DNA of 18,271 bases from Spirochaetaceae bacterium (GTDB lineage Bacteria > Spirochaetota > Spirochaetia > Treponematales > Breznakiellaceae): positions 1 through 18,271 of the forward strand of contig JAITNZ010000108.1 in assembly GCA_031290205.1 (NCBI GenBank). Reading direction: 5' to 3'. The notes below the pieces were generated by a model, which was not told the origin of the DNA, searched no databases, and worked only from the letters and a program-made list of their open reading frames with translations. A program made the translations under genes and the position numbers. Below, piece after piece: positions 1 through 6,917 of this stretch (the first letter of the stretch is position 1; the number at the start of each line of letters is the position of its first letter).

Positions 1-109
1 GTGGGGTTCGGGCGCACGGAGGTGCGCGCTTGGGGGTTGATTACCCCCTCCTCTACTGGATTACTACCATAGTGTCGGCTGATTTACCCAGAATTTGGAA
101 GTGCACCCG
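1..109. repeat. GC-rich hairpin plus left arm of a 66-bp inverted repeat
   Basis: A perfect hairpin (GCGCAC, loop GGAG, GTGCGC) lies at 12-27, followed by a G5/C5 hairpin around 32-48. Positions 44-109 match the reverse complement of 3504-3569 with only a few differences. The same GC-rich lead-in motif precedes both copies, so each is probably one dispersed repeat of about 110 bp or more. No gene is visible before cooC. Confidence 0.75.
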
Positions 110-124
110 GAGGTGCTGAAGGTA

Positions 125-153
125 TTGATTTTTGCAGTTTTATTTGCTATTCT
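125..153 (+). promoter_or_regulatory. cooC promoter with leaderless geometry
   Basis: TTGATT (125-130), a 17-nt spacer and TATTCT (148-153) preceded by TGC, which gives an extended -10. The hexamer ends 6 nt before ATG 160, so transcription should begin at or next to the start codon. No Shine-Dalgarno sequence precedes the ATG. This is a sequence match only. Confidence 0.5.
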
Positions 154-159
154 TTGAGT

Positions 160-951
160 ATGACATATTCAATTGCTTTTGCGGGAAAAGGCGGGGTTGG
201 GAAGACCAGCACCTGCGGTATGCTGGTTAATTATCTTGCCAAATCAGGCAAGGGACCAATTTTGGCGGTGGATGCCGATGCTAACTCAAACTTAAACGAG
301 GTGCTCGGTGTGGAGATCGAGACGACGCTGGCGGATATTCGCGAGGATATTGCCCGCGCCGAGGTTGCCGATCCAAGCCCCATTCCAACAGGGATGACCA
401 AAAAGGAATACGCGATTTATAAATTCAACGATGCTATCATCGAAGAAGATAATTTTGATTTATTGGTCATGGGGCGTGGGCAGGGGCAGGGCTGTTACTG
501 CTATGTCAATGATATACTGCGCGACCAAGTGAATAAGTATTACAAGAATTATAAATACCTCGTCGTCGATAACGAGGCTGGGCTTGAACATATCAGCCGG
601 GGAATACTTCCCCCGGTCGATTTGATACTCTTGGTCAGCGATTGTTCAAGGCGTGGTATTCAGGCGGTCGGCAGGATTGCCCAGATGGTCGTCGACCTTA
701 AACTTCAGGTGAAGGAGACGTTGTTGATTGTCAACCGCGCTCCCGGAGGAGTGCTGGATGACGGCGTTAAAGAGGAGATTGCGAGGCAGAAGCTTAATCT
801 GCTGGGAGTGCTGCCGCAGGATGATTTGGTCTACCAGTATGACGCGGCAGGCAAACCCCTCGTCAGCCTTCCCGAAGACACGCCCGTAAAAAAAGCGCTC
901 GCTTCCATACTGGAAAAACTCCAGCTTAAGGTCGGAGATCATCAAGTCTAG
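160..951 (+). CDS. cooC: CooC-type nickel-insertion ATPase for CO dehydrogenase
   Basis: Cytoplasmic P-loop ATPase of the CooC/AcsF (MinD-like, SIMIBI) family, which loads nickel into the C-cluster of CO dehydrogenase or into CODH/acetyl-CoA synthase. Seen: a deviant Walker A motif GKGGVGKTS at residues 9-17, a VDADAN segment near residue 40, and a Cys-X-Cys motif at C112/C114, the same numbering as the metal-binding, dimer-bridging pair of characterised CooC1. The 263-aa length is normal. ATG 160 is preferred over an in-frame TTG at 154 because it begins at the Walker domain and sits correctly behind the -10 box. No CODH or ACS gene is visible, but the left edge cuts the view. The gene converges on priA. 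Family assignment is strong; the partner enzyme is inferred. Confidence 0.9.
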   Translation: MTYSIAFAGKGGVGKTSTCGMLVNYLAKSGKGPILAVDADANSNLNEVLGVEIETTLADIREDIARAEVADPSPIPTGMTKKEYAIYKFNDAIIEEDNFDLLVMGRGQGQGCYCYVNDILRDQVNKYYKNYKYLVVDNEAGLEHISRGILPPVDLILLVSDCSRRGIQAVGRIAQMVVDLKLQVKETLLIVNRAPGGVLDDGVKEEIARQKLNLLGVLPQDDLVYQYDAAGKPLVSLPEDTPVKKALASILEKLQLKVGDHQV

Positions 952-984
952 GACGCCGCTGACGAATGAGCGCGGTAGACATCA

Positions 985-1129
985 TGGCAGCTTTCCGGTC
1001 ATCCTCTCCCATTACCTGAACAGTGGTTTCATCCATCCGTATTACTGGACATGATTTAAGTGTTTCAAGCAACAGCGCAATCAGCGGTAAAAGTATTTCA
1101 AATCCCTCATTATACACCCATTTCGCGTA
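985..1129 (-). pseudogene. IS66-family transposase remnant
   Basis: On the minus strand the frame opens after a TAA at 1130-1132 and reads through AKWV, LLPLIALLLETLKS and RMDETTVQVM to DRKA. This resembles the IS66 TnpC segment around the first catalytic Asp (ANWV...HADETPVQVL...GRKA). Similarity stops after DRKA although the frame runs on to 926, overlapping the end of cooC. It covers roughly 45 residues of a protein usually near 500, so it is a decayed fragment. The IS66 call is from motif memory, not a search. Confidence 0.55.
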
Positions 1130-1138
1130 TTATGTCAA
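1109..1138 (-). promoter_or_regulatory. Perfect consensus -35/-10 pair, antisense to the cooC end
   Basis: On the minus strand, TTGACA (1138-1133), an 18-nt spacer and TATAAT (1114-1109): both hexamers match the sigma-70 consensus exactly. It reads leftwards into the IS66 remnant and then antisense to cooC. It overlaps the decayed transposase frame, so it could be a chance match or a source of antisense RNA. Confidence 0.4.
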
Positions 1139-1278
1139 GTGAAATATACGGTTTGTGTGCAGATGGGCAGGGCAGGGCGAGCGGGAGACTTCCCCCTCCT
1201 CGCCTCCTCCATCATCAAAACTCTGTTTCCATACCCTGAACGCCCTTTTCGTCCCAAAAGCAAATCCAAGGTAGCAAT

Positions 1279-1440
1279 AAACCTGCATACGCCGTTTAGT
1301 CTGCTAAAGCCCTTCGCAAGGGCATAAAAGTGCCTCAGGCACTGCCTCAGGCACTGACTTAGGCACAACGCAGCTCAAAACCTGCTTCCGCCGTTTAGTC
1401 TGCTAAAGCCCTTTGCATGGGATGAAACCGCCTGTGGCGG
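1279..1440. repeat. Two copies of a 65-bp bipartite palindromic repeat after priA
   Basis: Copies at 1279-1343 and 1378-1440 share the string CCGTTTAGTCTGCTAAAGCC, a first hairpin around GCCCTTCGCAAGGGC, an ATAAA/ATGAAA spacer and a second hairpin (GTGCCTCAGGCAC in one, CCGCCTGTGGCGG in the other). GTGCCTCAGGCAC is imperfectly repeated a second time after the first copy. The second copy ends within a few bases of the priA stop at 1446. Related copies lie at 9345-9409, 14259-14302 and 14504-14568. The rest of the 952-1445 gap holds the IS66 remnant and GC-rich sequence near 1161-1205 resembling the repeat at 3560-3585. Confidence 0.8.
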
Positions 1441-1445
1441 GGCGG

Positions 1446-3452
1446 CTAGAGAAGGCTTACCGGGTCGACGTCTACTTCGAGGTAGACGCGGGCGTCTTTG
1501 CCTTCTTCGTAGAGGGTGAGGGCGCGGCGGGCGGCGCTGTGGAGGAGCGCCATGTCGGTGCCGCGGAGGATGATGTGACGGCGGTGGTTGCCGGCGATGA
1601 TGGAAAGGGGGCATTCGGCGGGTCCGAGTATGTCGGCGCCGGCGGGGAGGAGCTTTTCGGATAGGGCTGAGAGGCGGTGGATTGCGTTGTCGGCGCGCCC
1701 TGGGTCGCGGGAGCGGGCGACTATATGGATGAGGCGGGTGAAGGGGGGAAAGCGTTGTTCTTGGCGCTGTTTGAGTTCGGCTTTGAAAAAGGCTTCGATG
1801 TTGAGGGCGCAGGCGTGTGCGATGATGGGGTCGCGGGGGCGGAGGGTCTGCACCAGCACTTTGCCGTCGGGGAAGAAGCGTCCGGCGCGACCTGCGACCT
1901 GCACGATAAGGGAAAACGTCCGCTCGCCCGCGCGAAAATCGGGCAGGTGGAGACCGGTATCGGCAAAGACGACGCCGACGAGGCGGACGCCGGGGAAGTT
2001 CAGCCCTTTCGCGACCATCTGGGTGCCGAGGAGGATGTCGAAGCCGCCGGCACGGAACGAGGACAGCGCTTCTTCGAGGGCGCCTTTTTTTTGCACGCTG
2101 TCGGTATCGAGTCGGCGGACGCGCAAATCGGGGAAAGTCCGCTTGACTTCTTCTTCGATCATTTCGGTGCCGAATCCGGTAAAACCTGCTTCGACGGAGC
2201 CACAGTCGGGGCAGGCGACGGGCGGGAACGTTTGATAGCCGCAATAGTGGCAGACTGCCCGCCCCCGCGCTTTATGCCATGTGAGCGAGACGGAGCAATG
2301 TTTGCAGAGGAGTTCGTAGCCGCATTCTTTGCAGTGATAAAAATAGGCGAAGCCGCGCCGGTTGAGGAAGAGTATCGTCTGTCGTCCGGCAAGGGCGGTT
2401 TCCCGTATCGCTGTTTTGAGTTCATCGGTGAGGCAGTTGCCCGAGTGAGCGAGGCTGACTATCTTGATTTCGGGGGGGCTACCGCCGGAAAGGCGGCGCG
2501 TCAGGTCGAGCCGCTTGATGCGCCCCTCCGCCATGAGTTTCCATGCTTCTGCTGAGGGAGTTGCCGAGCCCATGACGAGCGCCGCGCCGCACCGTGCCGC
2601 ACGCCGCATCGCCGCCTGCCGCGCATGATAGCGGGGAGTGCTGCCCGATTTGAACGAGCCGTCGTGCTCCTCATCGATGATGACGAGCCCGAGGTTTTGT
2701 GCGGGTGCAAAAACGGCGCTTCGCGGTCCTACGACGATGCGGGCTTCACCGTGTTTGATGCGCATCCATTCAGAGAGGCGCTCGCTGCCGGTCATTCCTG
2801 AATGGAAGGTTGCGGCGAGGGTACCGAAGCGTTGTTTTATCGTGAAGGCGGTTTGCACGGTCAGCGCGATTTCGGGCACGAGGTAGATGACGGATTTTCC
2901 CGCGTGCAGATAGTGTTCCGCCGCGCGCAGGAAGACTTCGGTTTTTCCCGAGCCGGTGATGCCGAAAAGATAGAAAATTTGCTGGCTGCCGGTGATTGCT
3001 TGTAAGGCGGCTTCCTGCTCGGGCGAGAGGCTGAGCGGCGCCGAAGAGGCGCGGTCGAGTTCGTCGGCGCTAAAACCGGAGTAAGAGATGCCGCGCCGCC
3101 CTGTAGGGAGCATCACGGCAAGCGCCTCACCCTGCGAACAGAGGTAATAGTTGGCAATCCATGCGGACAACTCGATTTCGTCCCGCCCGAAGAGGGGCTC
3201 TTTGTCGACAACACGCCTGAGCGGTTTCACTGTGCATGAGGCACTTTCAGCCTTGCCTTTGGTAAGCGAGGGGCGGTTCATGCAGAAAGCAGGCGGAGTG
3301 TCTGTTTCGCCGATAATGAAGCCGGTCAGCTCGCGCCGTCCGAAGGGCGCCGCCGCCCGCTTGCCGATGCAGCCTTCGCCTTTTTCGTCGATGCGGTAGG
3401 TAAAAGCCTGTTGCAGGGGCAGATTAAAGATGAGCTCAAGGTAACGGGGCAT
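1446..3452 (-). CDS. priA: Primosomal protein N' (PriA), replication restart helicase
   Basis: PriA is the 3'-5' superfamily 2 helicase that recognises stalled forks and reloads the replisome. In the 668-aa product: an N-terminal 3'-DNA-binding domain (about 1-110), Walker A GITGSGKTE (164-172), DEEH box (260-263), a zinc-binding insertion with eight Cys (374, 377, 383, 386, 401, 404, 414, 417), the GTQMVAKG helicase motif (476-483) and a normal C-terminus. The open frame begins at 3518, but homology starts at MPRYLELIF (ATG 3452), just behind an extended -10 box. Residues about 57-73 are an extra in-frame segment encoded by a palindromic repeat (3233-3284), between the FGRRELTGFI motif and KPLRRVVD; relatives have a short linker there. 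All catalytic motifs are intact, so it is probably functional. Confidence 0.95.
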   Translation of the reverse strand: MPRYLELIFNLPLQQAFTYRIDEKGEGCIGKRAAAPFGRRELTGFIIGETDTPPAFCMNRPSLTKGKAESASCTVKPLRRVVDKEPLFGRDEIELSAWIANYYLCSQGEALAVMLPTGRRGISYSGFSADELDRASSAPLSLSPEQEAALQAITGSQQIFYLFGITGSGKTEVFLRAAEHYLHAGKSVIYLVPEIALTVQTAFTIKQRFGTLAATFHSGMTGSERLSEWMRIKHGEARIVVGPRSAVFAPAQNLGLVIIDEEHDGSFKSGSTPRYHARQAAMRRAARCGAALVMGSATPSAEAWKLMAEGRIKRLDLTRRLSGGSPPEIKIVSLAHSGNCLTDELKTAIRETALAGRQTILFLNRRGFAYFYHCKECGYELLCKHCSVSLTWHKARGRAVCHYCGYQTFPPVACPDCGSVEAGFTGFGTEMIEEEVKRTFPDLRVRRLDTDSVQKKGALEEALSSFRAGGFDILLGTQMVAKGLNFPGVRLVGVVFADTGLHLPDFRAGERTFSLIVQVAGRAGRFFPDGKVLVQTLRPRDPIIAHACALNIEAFFKAELKQRQEQRFPPFTRLIHIVARSRDPGRADNAIHRLSALSEKLLPAGADILGPAECPLSIIAGNHRRHIILRGTDMALLHSAARRALTLYEEGKDARVYLEVDVDPVSLL
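3233..3284. repeat. Palindromic element inserted in frame in priA
   Basis: A 52-bp segment bounded by perfect 7-bp inverted repeats, TGCATGA (3233-3239) and TCATGCA (3278-3284). In priA orientation its core is ACCAAAGGCAAGGCTGAAAG, encoding TKGKAES. The same core occurs in leuD (12664-12710), in reverse orientation in thrA (16279-16335), and between genes at 14404-14446. It supplies residues about 57-73 of PriA without breaking the frame. Confidence 0.85.
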
Positions 3453-3458
3453 GGAGAC

Positions 3459-3488
3459 AGTATACCATAATGAACAACTTATGGTCAG
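3459..3488 (-). promoter_or_regulatory. priA promoter with leaderless geometry
   Basis: On the minus strand TGG-TATACT (3467-3459) is an extended -10 box ending 6 nt before ATG 3452. A weak -35 (CTGACC, 3488-3483) lies 18 nt upstream. The six bases GTCTCC before the ATG cannot serve as a Shine-Dalgarno. The same spacing is seen before cooC and mazE. Confidence 0.45.
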
Positions 3489-3503
3489 CACTACACTGCG
3501 GCG

Positions 3504-3680
3504 CGGGTGCACTACCAAATTCGTGGTAAATCAGCCGGCACTATGGTAGTAATCCAGTAGAGGAGGGGGAAGTCTCCCCCTACGCGCCGCAAAATTGCGT
3601 CGATACCCCCTCTGCGGGGGCTAGCCCCCGCAACGCCCCCACTGGGGGGCATAGTGCCCCCCAGACCCCCCGTTAGCAAT
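3504..3680. repeat. Right arm of the 66-bp inverted repeat and stacked G/C hairpins
   Basis: 3504-3569 is the inverted counterpart of 44-109. It is followed by several G5-6/C5-6 palindromes (for example GCGGGGGCTAGCCCCCGC near 3616-3633, and C5/G6 then G/C6 pairs to about 3671). These would fold into strong stems on either strand. They abut the IS1182-like remnant and are similar in style to 6771-6800. Confidence 0.75.
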
Positions 3681-3689
3681 ATTGTTTTT

Positions 3690-3862
3690 ATGAACTCCCT
3701 TGCCTTGACGCGCATTTCTCTTTCCCGCCATATGTACTTTGTGCCGTCGATGAACACGTTTTCGTATCTTACTTCCCCTACCTGCTCAAGGTAGTTTACA
3801 AAAGCATAAAATATTATCTCTATGCAGCCACCTAATACATGTTCCCTGAAACTGTTTATCAT
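3690..3862 (-). pseudogene. IS1182-family transposase remnant
   Basis: The minus-strand frame from 3862 reads INSFREHVLGGCIEIIFYAF and then GEVRYENVFIDGTKYIW. This matches the IS1182/DDE pattern in which a SRFR...IE.LFY segment is followed by the catalytic-Asp region GEI..ENVFIDGTKIEANANRYTFVWKK. Here the EANAN stretch is missing, so DGTK runs into YIW, suggesting an internal deletion. After about 3720 the frame runs into the GC-rich repeats and ends at 3512. No full-length transposase or terminal repeats are visible. The family call is by motif recognition. Confidence 0.6.
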
Positions 3863-3903
3863 TCCGTGTGAGGGCGCTCCCCCCTCCTAGCTTATTATCC
3901 CTC

Positions 3904-4101
3904 CTATGTTCCCCCTTCGTCGAAAAGCCCTCACCGCTTGTGCGGTAGGGGAATATTCTAAACGTAGCGGACGGAGCGGGGAAGGCTTGCTGAAAAAATT
4001 TGCCGAAATAAAATCCCAAGCTACTGCTTGGGATGGAGGAAAAACTACGCAACAAATGCCGCTTTAGGCGGGCGCACAGGCTTACCTAAAGGTGAGCCTG
4101 C
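3904..4101. repeat. Dispersed repeat and hairpin in the gap before groES
   Basis: 3904-3990 resembles 6838-6914: both contain CGTC..AAAGCCCTCAC, a GGG-A-ATT-T-CTAA segment and AACGTAGC. 4079-4101 forms a hairpin of about 10 bp (CAGGCTTACC / GGTGAGCCTG, with one G-U pair). No coding potential is recognised in 3863-4110. Confidence 0.5.
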
Positions 4102-4110
4102 TATTATTTC

Positions 4111-4300
4111 GTAGTGTTAGCTTTTTCTGCGCCACGCCATGAACGATTAACCGCGACAACGCCCTTGCGGGCGCGGTGGCTGGACGGGGCGTCTGTTTTT
4201 TGGCAAACCTTCCCGCCCAGCCCCGCCCAATAACAGCGCCAGAAAGGGCGTTAATTCGGCTAATCGTTCATGGCGTGGCTCAGGGTGCCCCAACACTAAC
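4111..4300. repeat. 190-bp inverted-repeat (MITE-like) element upstream of groES
   Basis: Left arm 4113-4166 and right arm 4244-4300 are imperfect inverted repeats of about 55 bp. Positions 4131-4149 and 4261-4279 pair perfectly over 19 bp (GCCACGCCATGAACGATTA). The ends (GTAGTGTTAG / CAACACTAAC) and the inner ACGCCCTT / AAGGGCGT also pair. The roughly 75-bp centre is GC-rich with no gene. It ends 25 bp before the putative groES -35 box. Confidence 0.7.
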
Positions 4301-4325
4301 CAAAATGCGGGATCTGCTAGAGGTA

Positions 4326-4354
4326 TTGACTCGGAAGCAAAAAATGAGTAGAGT
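4326..4354 (+). promoter_or_regulatory. Possible groES promoter
   Basis: TTGACT (4326-4331), a 17-nt spacer and TAGAGT (4349-4354); TACAAT at 4366-4371 is an alternative -10. No CIRCE inverted repeat (TTAGCACTC-N9-GAGTGCTAA) was found in this region, so HrcA control is not supported by the sequence. Confidence 0.3.
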
Positions 4355-4395
4355 TATGGTAATGATACAATTTAATAAAATTTTGGAGGATGTTT

Positions 4396-4668
4396 ATGGT
4401 AATTAAACCCTTAGCAGACCGTGTTTTGATTCTTATTGAAGAAGCCGAAACCAAAAGCGCAGGCGGGCTTTTTATTCCCGATACGGCGCAGCAAAAGACT
4501 CAAAAAGGCAAGGTGGTCGCCGTTGGTCCGGGCACCGAAAAAGAAAAAATGACTGTTTCCCCGGGTCAGAAAGTAATGTATGACAAATACGCCGGAAACC
4601 AGTTGACCATTGACGGCAAAGAGCACCTTCTTCTCAAAGTCGGTGATATCGTCGCCCTTATCGAATAG
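4396..4668 (+). CDS. groES: Co-chaperonin GroES (Cpn10)
   Basis: GroES is the heptameric lid of the GroEL folding chamber in the cytoplasm. The product has the family hallmarks: IKPLADRVLI at the start, the mobile-loop segment EAETKSAGGLFIPDTA, GKVVAVGPG, and the C-terminal LLLKVGDIVALIE. The 90-aa length is typical. An upstream in-frame ATG at 4390 directly abuts the GGAGG (4385-4389), whereas ATG 4396 has a 6-nt spacing and gives the usual MVIKPL start, so 4396 is chosen. groEL does not follow; a terminator does. Stand-alone groES is known in treponemes. The upstream 190-bp inverted-repeat element may affect its promoter region. Confidence 0.95.
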   Translation: MVIKPLADRVLILIEEAETKSAGGLFIPDTAQQKTQKGKVVAVGPGTEKEKMTVSPGQKVMYDKYAGNQLTIDGKEHLLLKVGDIVALIE

Positions 4669-4676
4669 TGTGCCGC

Positions 4677-4726
4677 GAAAAAGCCCCCCGTCCTCGCGAC
4701 AGCGCTTGCGTCGGGGGCTTTTTTTT
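4677..4726. terminator. Bidirectional intrinsic terminator between groES and the VWA gene
   Basis: AAAAAGCCCCC...GGGGGCTTTTTTTT with an inner GC-rich loop. The plus strand ends in eight T; the minus strand also carries a T run because of the upstream A tract. It serves two convergent genes whose stops are at 4668 and 4735. Confidence 0.85.
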
Positions 4727-4734
4727 GCGGATTT

Positions 4735-5883
4735 TCATTGCGGCAGAATTATCGCGTTAATTCTGATACCACGCTCCCGTGCAGCTTCTATCGCCATAAT
4801 TTCCGTTATATCCCCTCGCGGAATAGGGTGGGGCGGGGCGTCGCCAATCAGGATAATAATTTTCGTCGGCGCCGCCCAGCTCAGCTTGGTTGCCGCGTCG
4901 TAAAGGGCTTCGTCCACTGCTTCGGGAATATCTCGTCCGCCTGCGGCGCGAACTCCGTTCAGTGTTTTTTGAAAAGCGGCAAGGTCGTTGGTAAAGGGAG
5001 TTATCCTTGTAATATACGCATCGCCATAGTCGCGGTAAATCACGAGCCCTACGCGGAGGCTACGAAGCTGCGCCGCCAAATCTCCTGTTTGCGCTATAAG
5101 CTGATTTCGTATCGCGGCAATATCATTCTGCATACTCGCGGTGGTATCAAGACAGACGACGAGGTCGAGGTCTGTCGTCTGGGGATTAGCGCCGGCTTCT
5201 TCGACAATGACTTGCTGGACTTTATCAACAATATCCTCAGGTCCCTTCGAATAGAAGAGGCGTCCGTCCGTTGCGCGGGTAATCCGCTCGAAGGCATCTT
5301 CAGTATCCTTCATAAAATTAGCTTCAGGCGGTCCCTCAAGCGGGCTTTGGACAATTTCAAGGATAAAGGGATTGTCGCGAAACTCACCCTGGTAATCGGC
5401 GTTCGGCAACGAAAAAGCGCGGATATTTATATAGCTCCCGTTTCCGATGTAAAGCTCACCGTGCCGCGTTTCGGGATACCCAAAATAGACAATGTAAGGA
5501 ATATAGATATGAAAAACTTCCGCGCCGATTTCCGGCACATATTCCGGCGTTGAATCAGCCAAAGACCATGTGCCATTTTGCCGCAACGCAACGCCGTCAA
5601 TGAGGCGCATTTCGTTCCCATTAATCGGATTCCATGTATTTGTCCTCAAAGCATAGTTCGGCTCTCTAAATAAGGGATCGCGAGTTGTTTCGGTAAGCAG
5701 CACCGAAGACATATCCGGTTTTTTTTTGATATAGAGGTGATAGCCGCCGTCGGCGCCCTGCGAAACCCACAAGTCTCCGCTATTAACCGATAAATCAGAC
5801 TGTCTGAACCTTGCTTCCTGTGCATGGACAGCAAATGCAAGCGGCAGCATTATACACATTACGAGAAAAACTTTAGAGCTCAT
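4735..5883 (-). CDS. Secreted von Willebrand factor type A domain protein
   Basis: A 382-aa protein with an N-terminal signal peptide (hydrophobic core in 1-20, likely cleavage after HA at about 21). It has an N-terminal region of about 220 residues rich in aromatic and beta-type sequence with no domain I recognise, then a VWA domain at about 240-382. The VWA domain carries a MIDAS-type DxTxS motif (DTTAS, D246) and a later acidic residue in ILIGDAPPH, so divalent-cation-dependent ligand binding is plausible. With no membrane anchor or lipobox it is probably periplasmic or surface-released. A -10-like GATAAT (5894-5889) lies 5 nt before the ATG with no Shine-Dalgarno, again suggesting a short leader. 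Monocistronic, ending at the terminator shared with groES. Ligand and role unknown. Confidence 0.85.
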   Translation of the reverse strand: MSSKVFLVMCIMLPLAFAVHAQEARFRQSDLSVNSGDLWVSQGADGGYHLYIKKKPDMSSVLLTETTRDPLFREPNYALRTNTWNPINGNEMRLIDGVALRQNGTWSLADSTPEYVPEIGAEVFHIYIPYIVYFGYPETRHGELYIGNGSYINIRAFSLPNADYQGEFRDNPFILEIVQSPLEGPPEANFMKDTEDAFERITRATDGRLFYSKGPEDIVDKVQQVIVEEAGANPQTTDLDLVVCLDTTASMQNDIAAIRNQLIAQTGDLAAQLRSLRVGLVIYRDYGDAYITRITPFTNDLAAFQKTLNGVRAAGGRDIPEAVDEALYDAATKLSWAAPTKIIILIGDAPPHPIPRGDITEIMAIEAARERGIRINAIILPQ

Positions 5884-5979
5884 AGCTGATTATCGGCATC
5901 TCGTGATGAAAAATTGAGAATCCCCACCCATATTTTACATGGGGTATTGCAATTCTTTAAATTATAGTTTATGGTTGAA

Positions 5980-5985
5980 TATAAT
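5980..5985 (+). promoter_or_regulatory. -10 box for tRNA-Leu
   Basis: A perfect TATAAT lies 21 nt before the tRNA 5' end. No good -35 is seen at 16-18 nt spacing, so this is a partial call. Confidence 0.4.
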
Positions 5986-6006
5986 AAAAGTAGCCTTCGG
6001 GCTAAT

Positions 6007-6088
6007 GCGGCGGTGGTGGAACTGGTAGACACGCCAGCTTGAGGTGCTGGTACCGCGAGGTATGGAAGTTCAAGTCTTCTTCGCCGCA
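6007..6088 (+). tRNA. tRNA-Leu, anticodon GAG
   Basis: Cloverleaf read by eye: acceptor GCGGCGG pairs with UCGCCGC (last pair G-U). The D arm contains GGTGGAACTGGTAGAC. Anticodon stem CCAGC/GCTGG has loop TTGAGGT, giving GAG at 6041-6043. A long class II variable arm (TACC-GCGA-GGTA) identifies a Leu/Ser-type tRNA. The T stem is GGAAG/CTTCT with loop TTCAAGT, and the discriminator is A at 6088. CCA is not encoded. Anticodon GAG reads CUC and CUU leucine codons. Confidence 0.95.
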
Positions 6089-6091
6089 ATA

Positions 6092-6126
6092 TTCCGTAAC
6101 TCTATATAGGATATAGAGTTACGGAA
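6092..6126 (+). terminator. 16-bp perfect hairpin after tRNA-Leu
   Basis: TTCCGTAACTCTATAT (6092-6107), loop AGG, and its exact complement (6111-6126). It begins 3 nt after the tRNA. There is no strong T run, so it may act as a 3'-end or processing structure rather than a classical intrinsic terminator. Confidence 0.6.
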
Positions 6127-6529
6127 ATTATAGCCTACTCTCGTTCCCTTACGCTATATAACACATCTCGTTTAACACTCCCCCGTGTGCCTCTCCCTCT
6201 CCCTCGCCGACTGGGTGGCTTTACTCCCATGGAATATAAAATATTGAACGGAAAGATTTAACGGATACCAAAGTTGCTGACATTTTCGCTCTTCTCGCTC
6301 GTACTACGCCCTGCCGGCACGGAACTCCGGCAGTCTGCGTTGCAAAATCTTCGATATATTCGCTGTTATTCCTCGTTCTATGTAACAAATGGCAAGTAGT
6401 TACAAATTATTTTAGTTACTATTCACAGCCCATTTAGAAACCTATCTACAGCAACAAAGGCACGTAGACGCGGCTCGTCCATCGAAATCAGTTGGCGAGG
6501 GCAGAAAGCGCCTGAGGCGCAATCAACAC
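6127..6529. other. Gene-free region, nothing recognised
   Basis: About 400 bases without a credible reading frame. It has a small hairpin GCCGGCACGGAACTCCGGC near 6313-6331, mixed composition and no tRNA or known repeat. It may be decayed insertion-sequence DNA given the remnants elsewhere, but no transposase motif is visible. Confidence 0.4.
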
Positions 6530-6570
6530 AAAAAAATAGCGATGCGTCTGGACGTTGCCGCACCGCTATT
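6530..6570 (-). terminator. Intrinsic terminator for the minus-strand secreted-protein operon
   Basis: Minus strand: AATAGCGGTGCG (6570-6559), a 12-nt loop and CGCATCGCTATT (6546-6535) with one G-U pair, followed by a T run (6536-6530). It lies about 350 nt after the stop at 6918. A separate 7-bp hairpin (GCCGTAT/ATACGGC, 6586-6610) lies just before it. Confidence 0.6.
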
Positions 6571-6770
6571 ATTACTGAAGGTGTAGCCGTATTTCCAAGA
6601 GGGATACGGCACCCTGATATAATATTTATCGGTTTTTACAAAAGAAGCTTTAGTACAAAACGAAATAATTTGGGAGTGGGCGAGTGGGGGAACGGGTGAA
6701 GAGGGGAAGACTGGATGATGGATGATGGGGGAAGCGAGGGAGATAAGCGAAAAACGCAGGTCATTGATGA

Positions 6771-6914
6771 GGGGGGGGGGGGTACCCCCCCCGCTGGAGG
6801 GGTAGCGCGCAACAACGTGCGCACGTATGGGGGGCTCCCCCTCGTCCGTAAAGCCCTCACGCACTTGAGCTGTGGGAGATTATCCTAACGTAGCATAAGT
6901 GCGGGAGGTGCTGA
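6771..6914. repeat. G12-TA-C8 palindrome and dispersed repeat
   Basis: Twelve G (6771-6782), TA, then eight C (6785-6792), followed by a GCGCGC...GTGCGC stem and a segment (6838-6914) related to 3904-3990. It is downstream of the beta-barrel gene and upstream of its presumed terminator. The homopolymer could vary in length by slippage, but no promoter or reading frame clearly depends on it. Confidence 0.6.
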
Positions 6915-6917
6915 GCC

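Noticed and set aside
926..1117. 63-aa minus-strand gene
   Set aside because: The part with similarity is a fragment of an IS66 transposase; the C-terminal part overlaps cooC and has no match, so it is called a remnant.
1375..2244. 289-aa Arg/Pro-rich minus-strand frame
   Set aside because: It overlaps priA in another frame; its composition is that of a GC-rich shadow, and priA has all its family motifs.
1677..2555. 292-aa plus-strand frame
   Set aside because: Antisense to priA, no recognisable domain.
4301..4390. CIRCE heat-shock operator for groES
   Set aside because: No TTAGCACTC-N9-GAGTGCTAA pair could be found.
4176..4406. 76-aa plus-strand frame running into groES
   Set aside because: It lies across the inverted-repeat element and groES promoter region, has no homology I recognise and overlaps the groES start.
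4738..5553. 271-aa plus-strand frame
   Set aside because: Antisense to the VWA gene, which has a signal peptide and a MIDAS motif; this frame has neither.
6523..6864. 113-aa minus-strand frame
   Set aside because: It crosses the G12/C8 tract and a terminator hairpin, with low-complexity Ser/Pro content and no motif.
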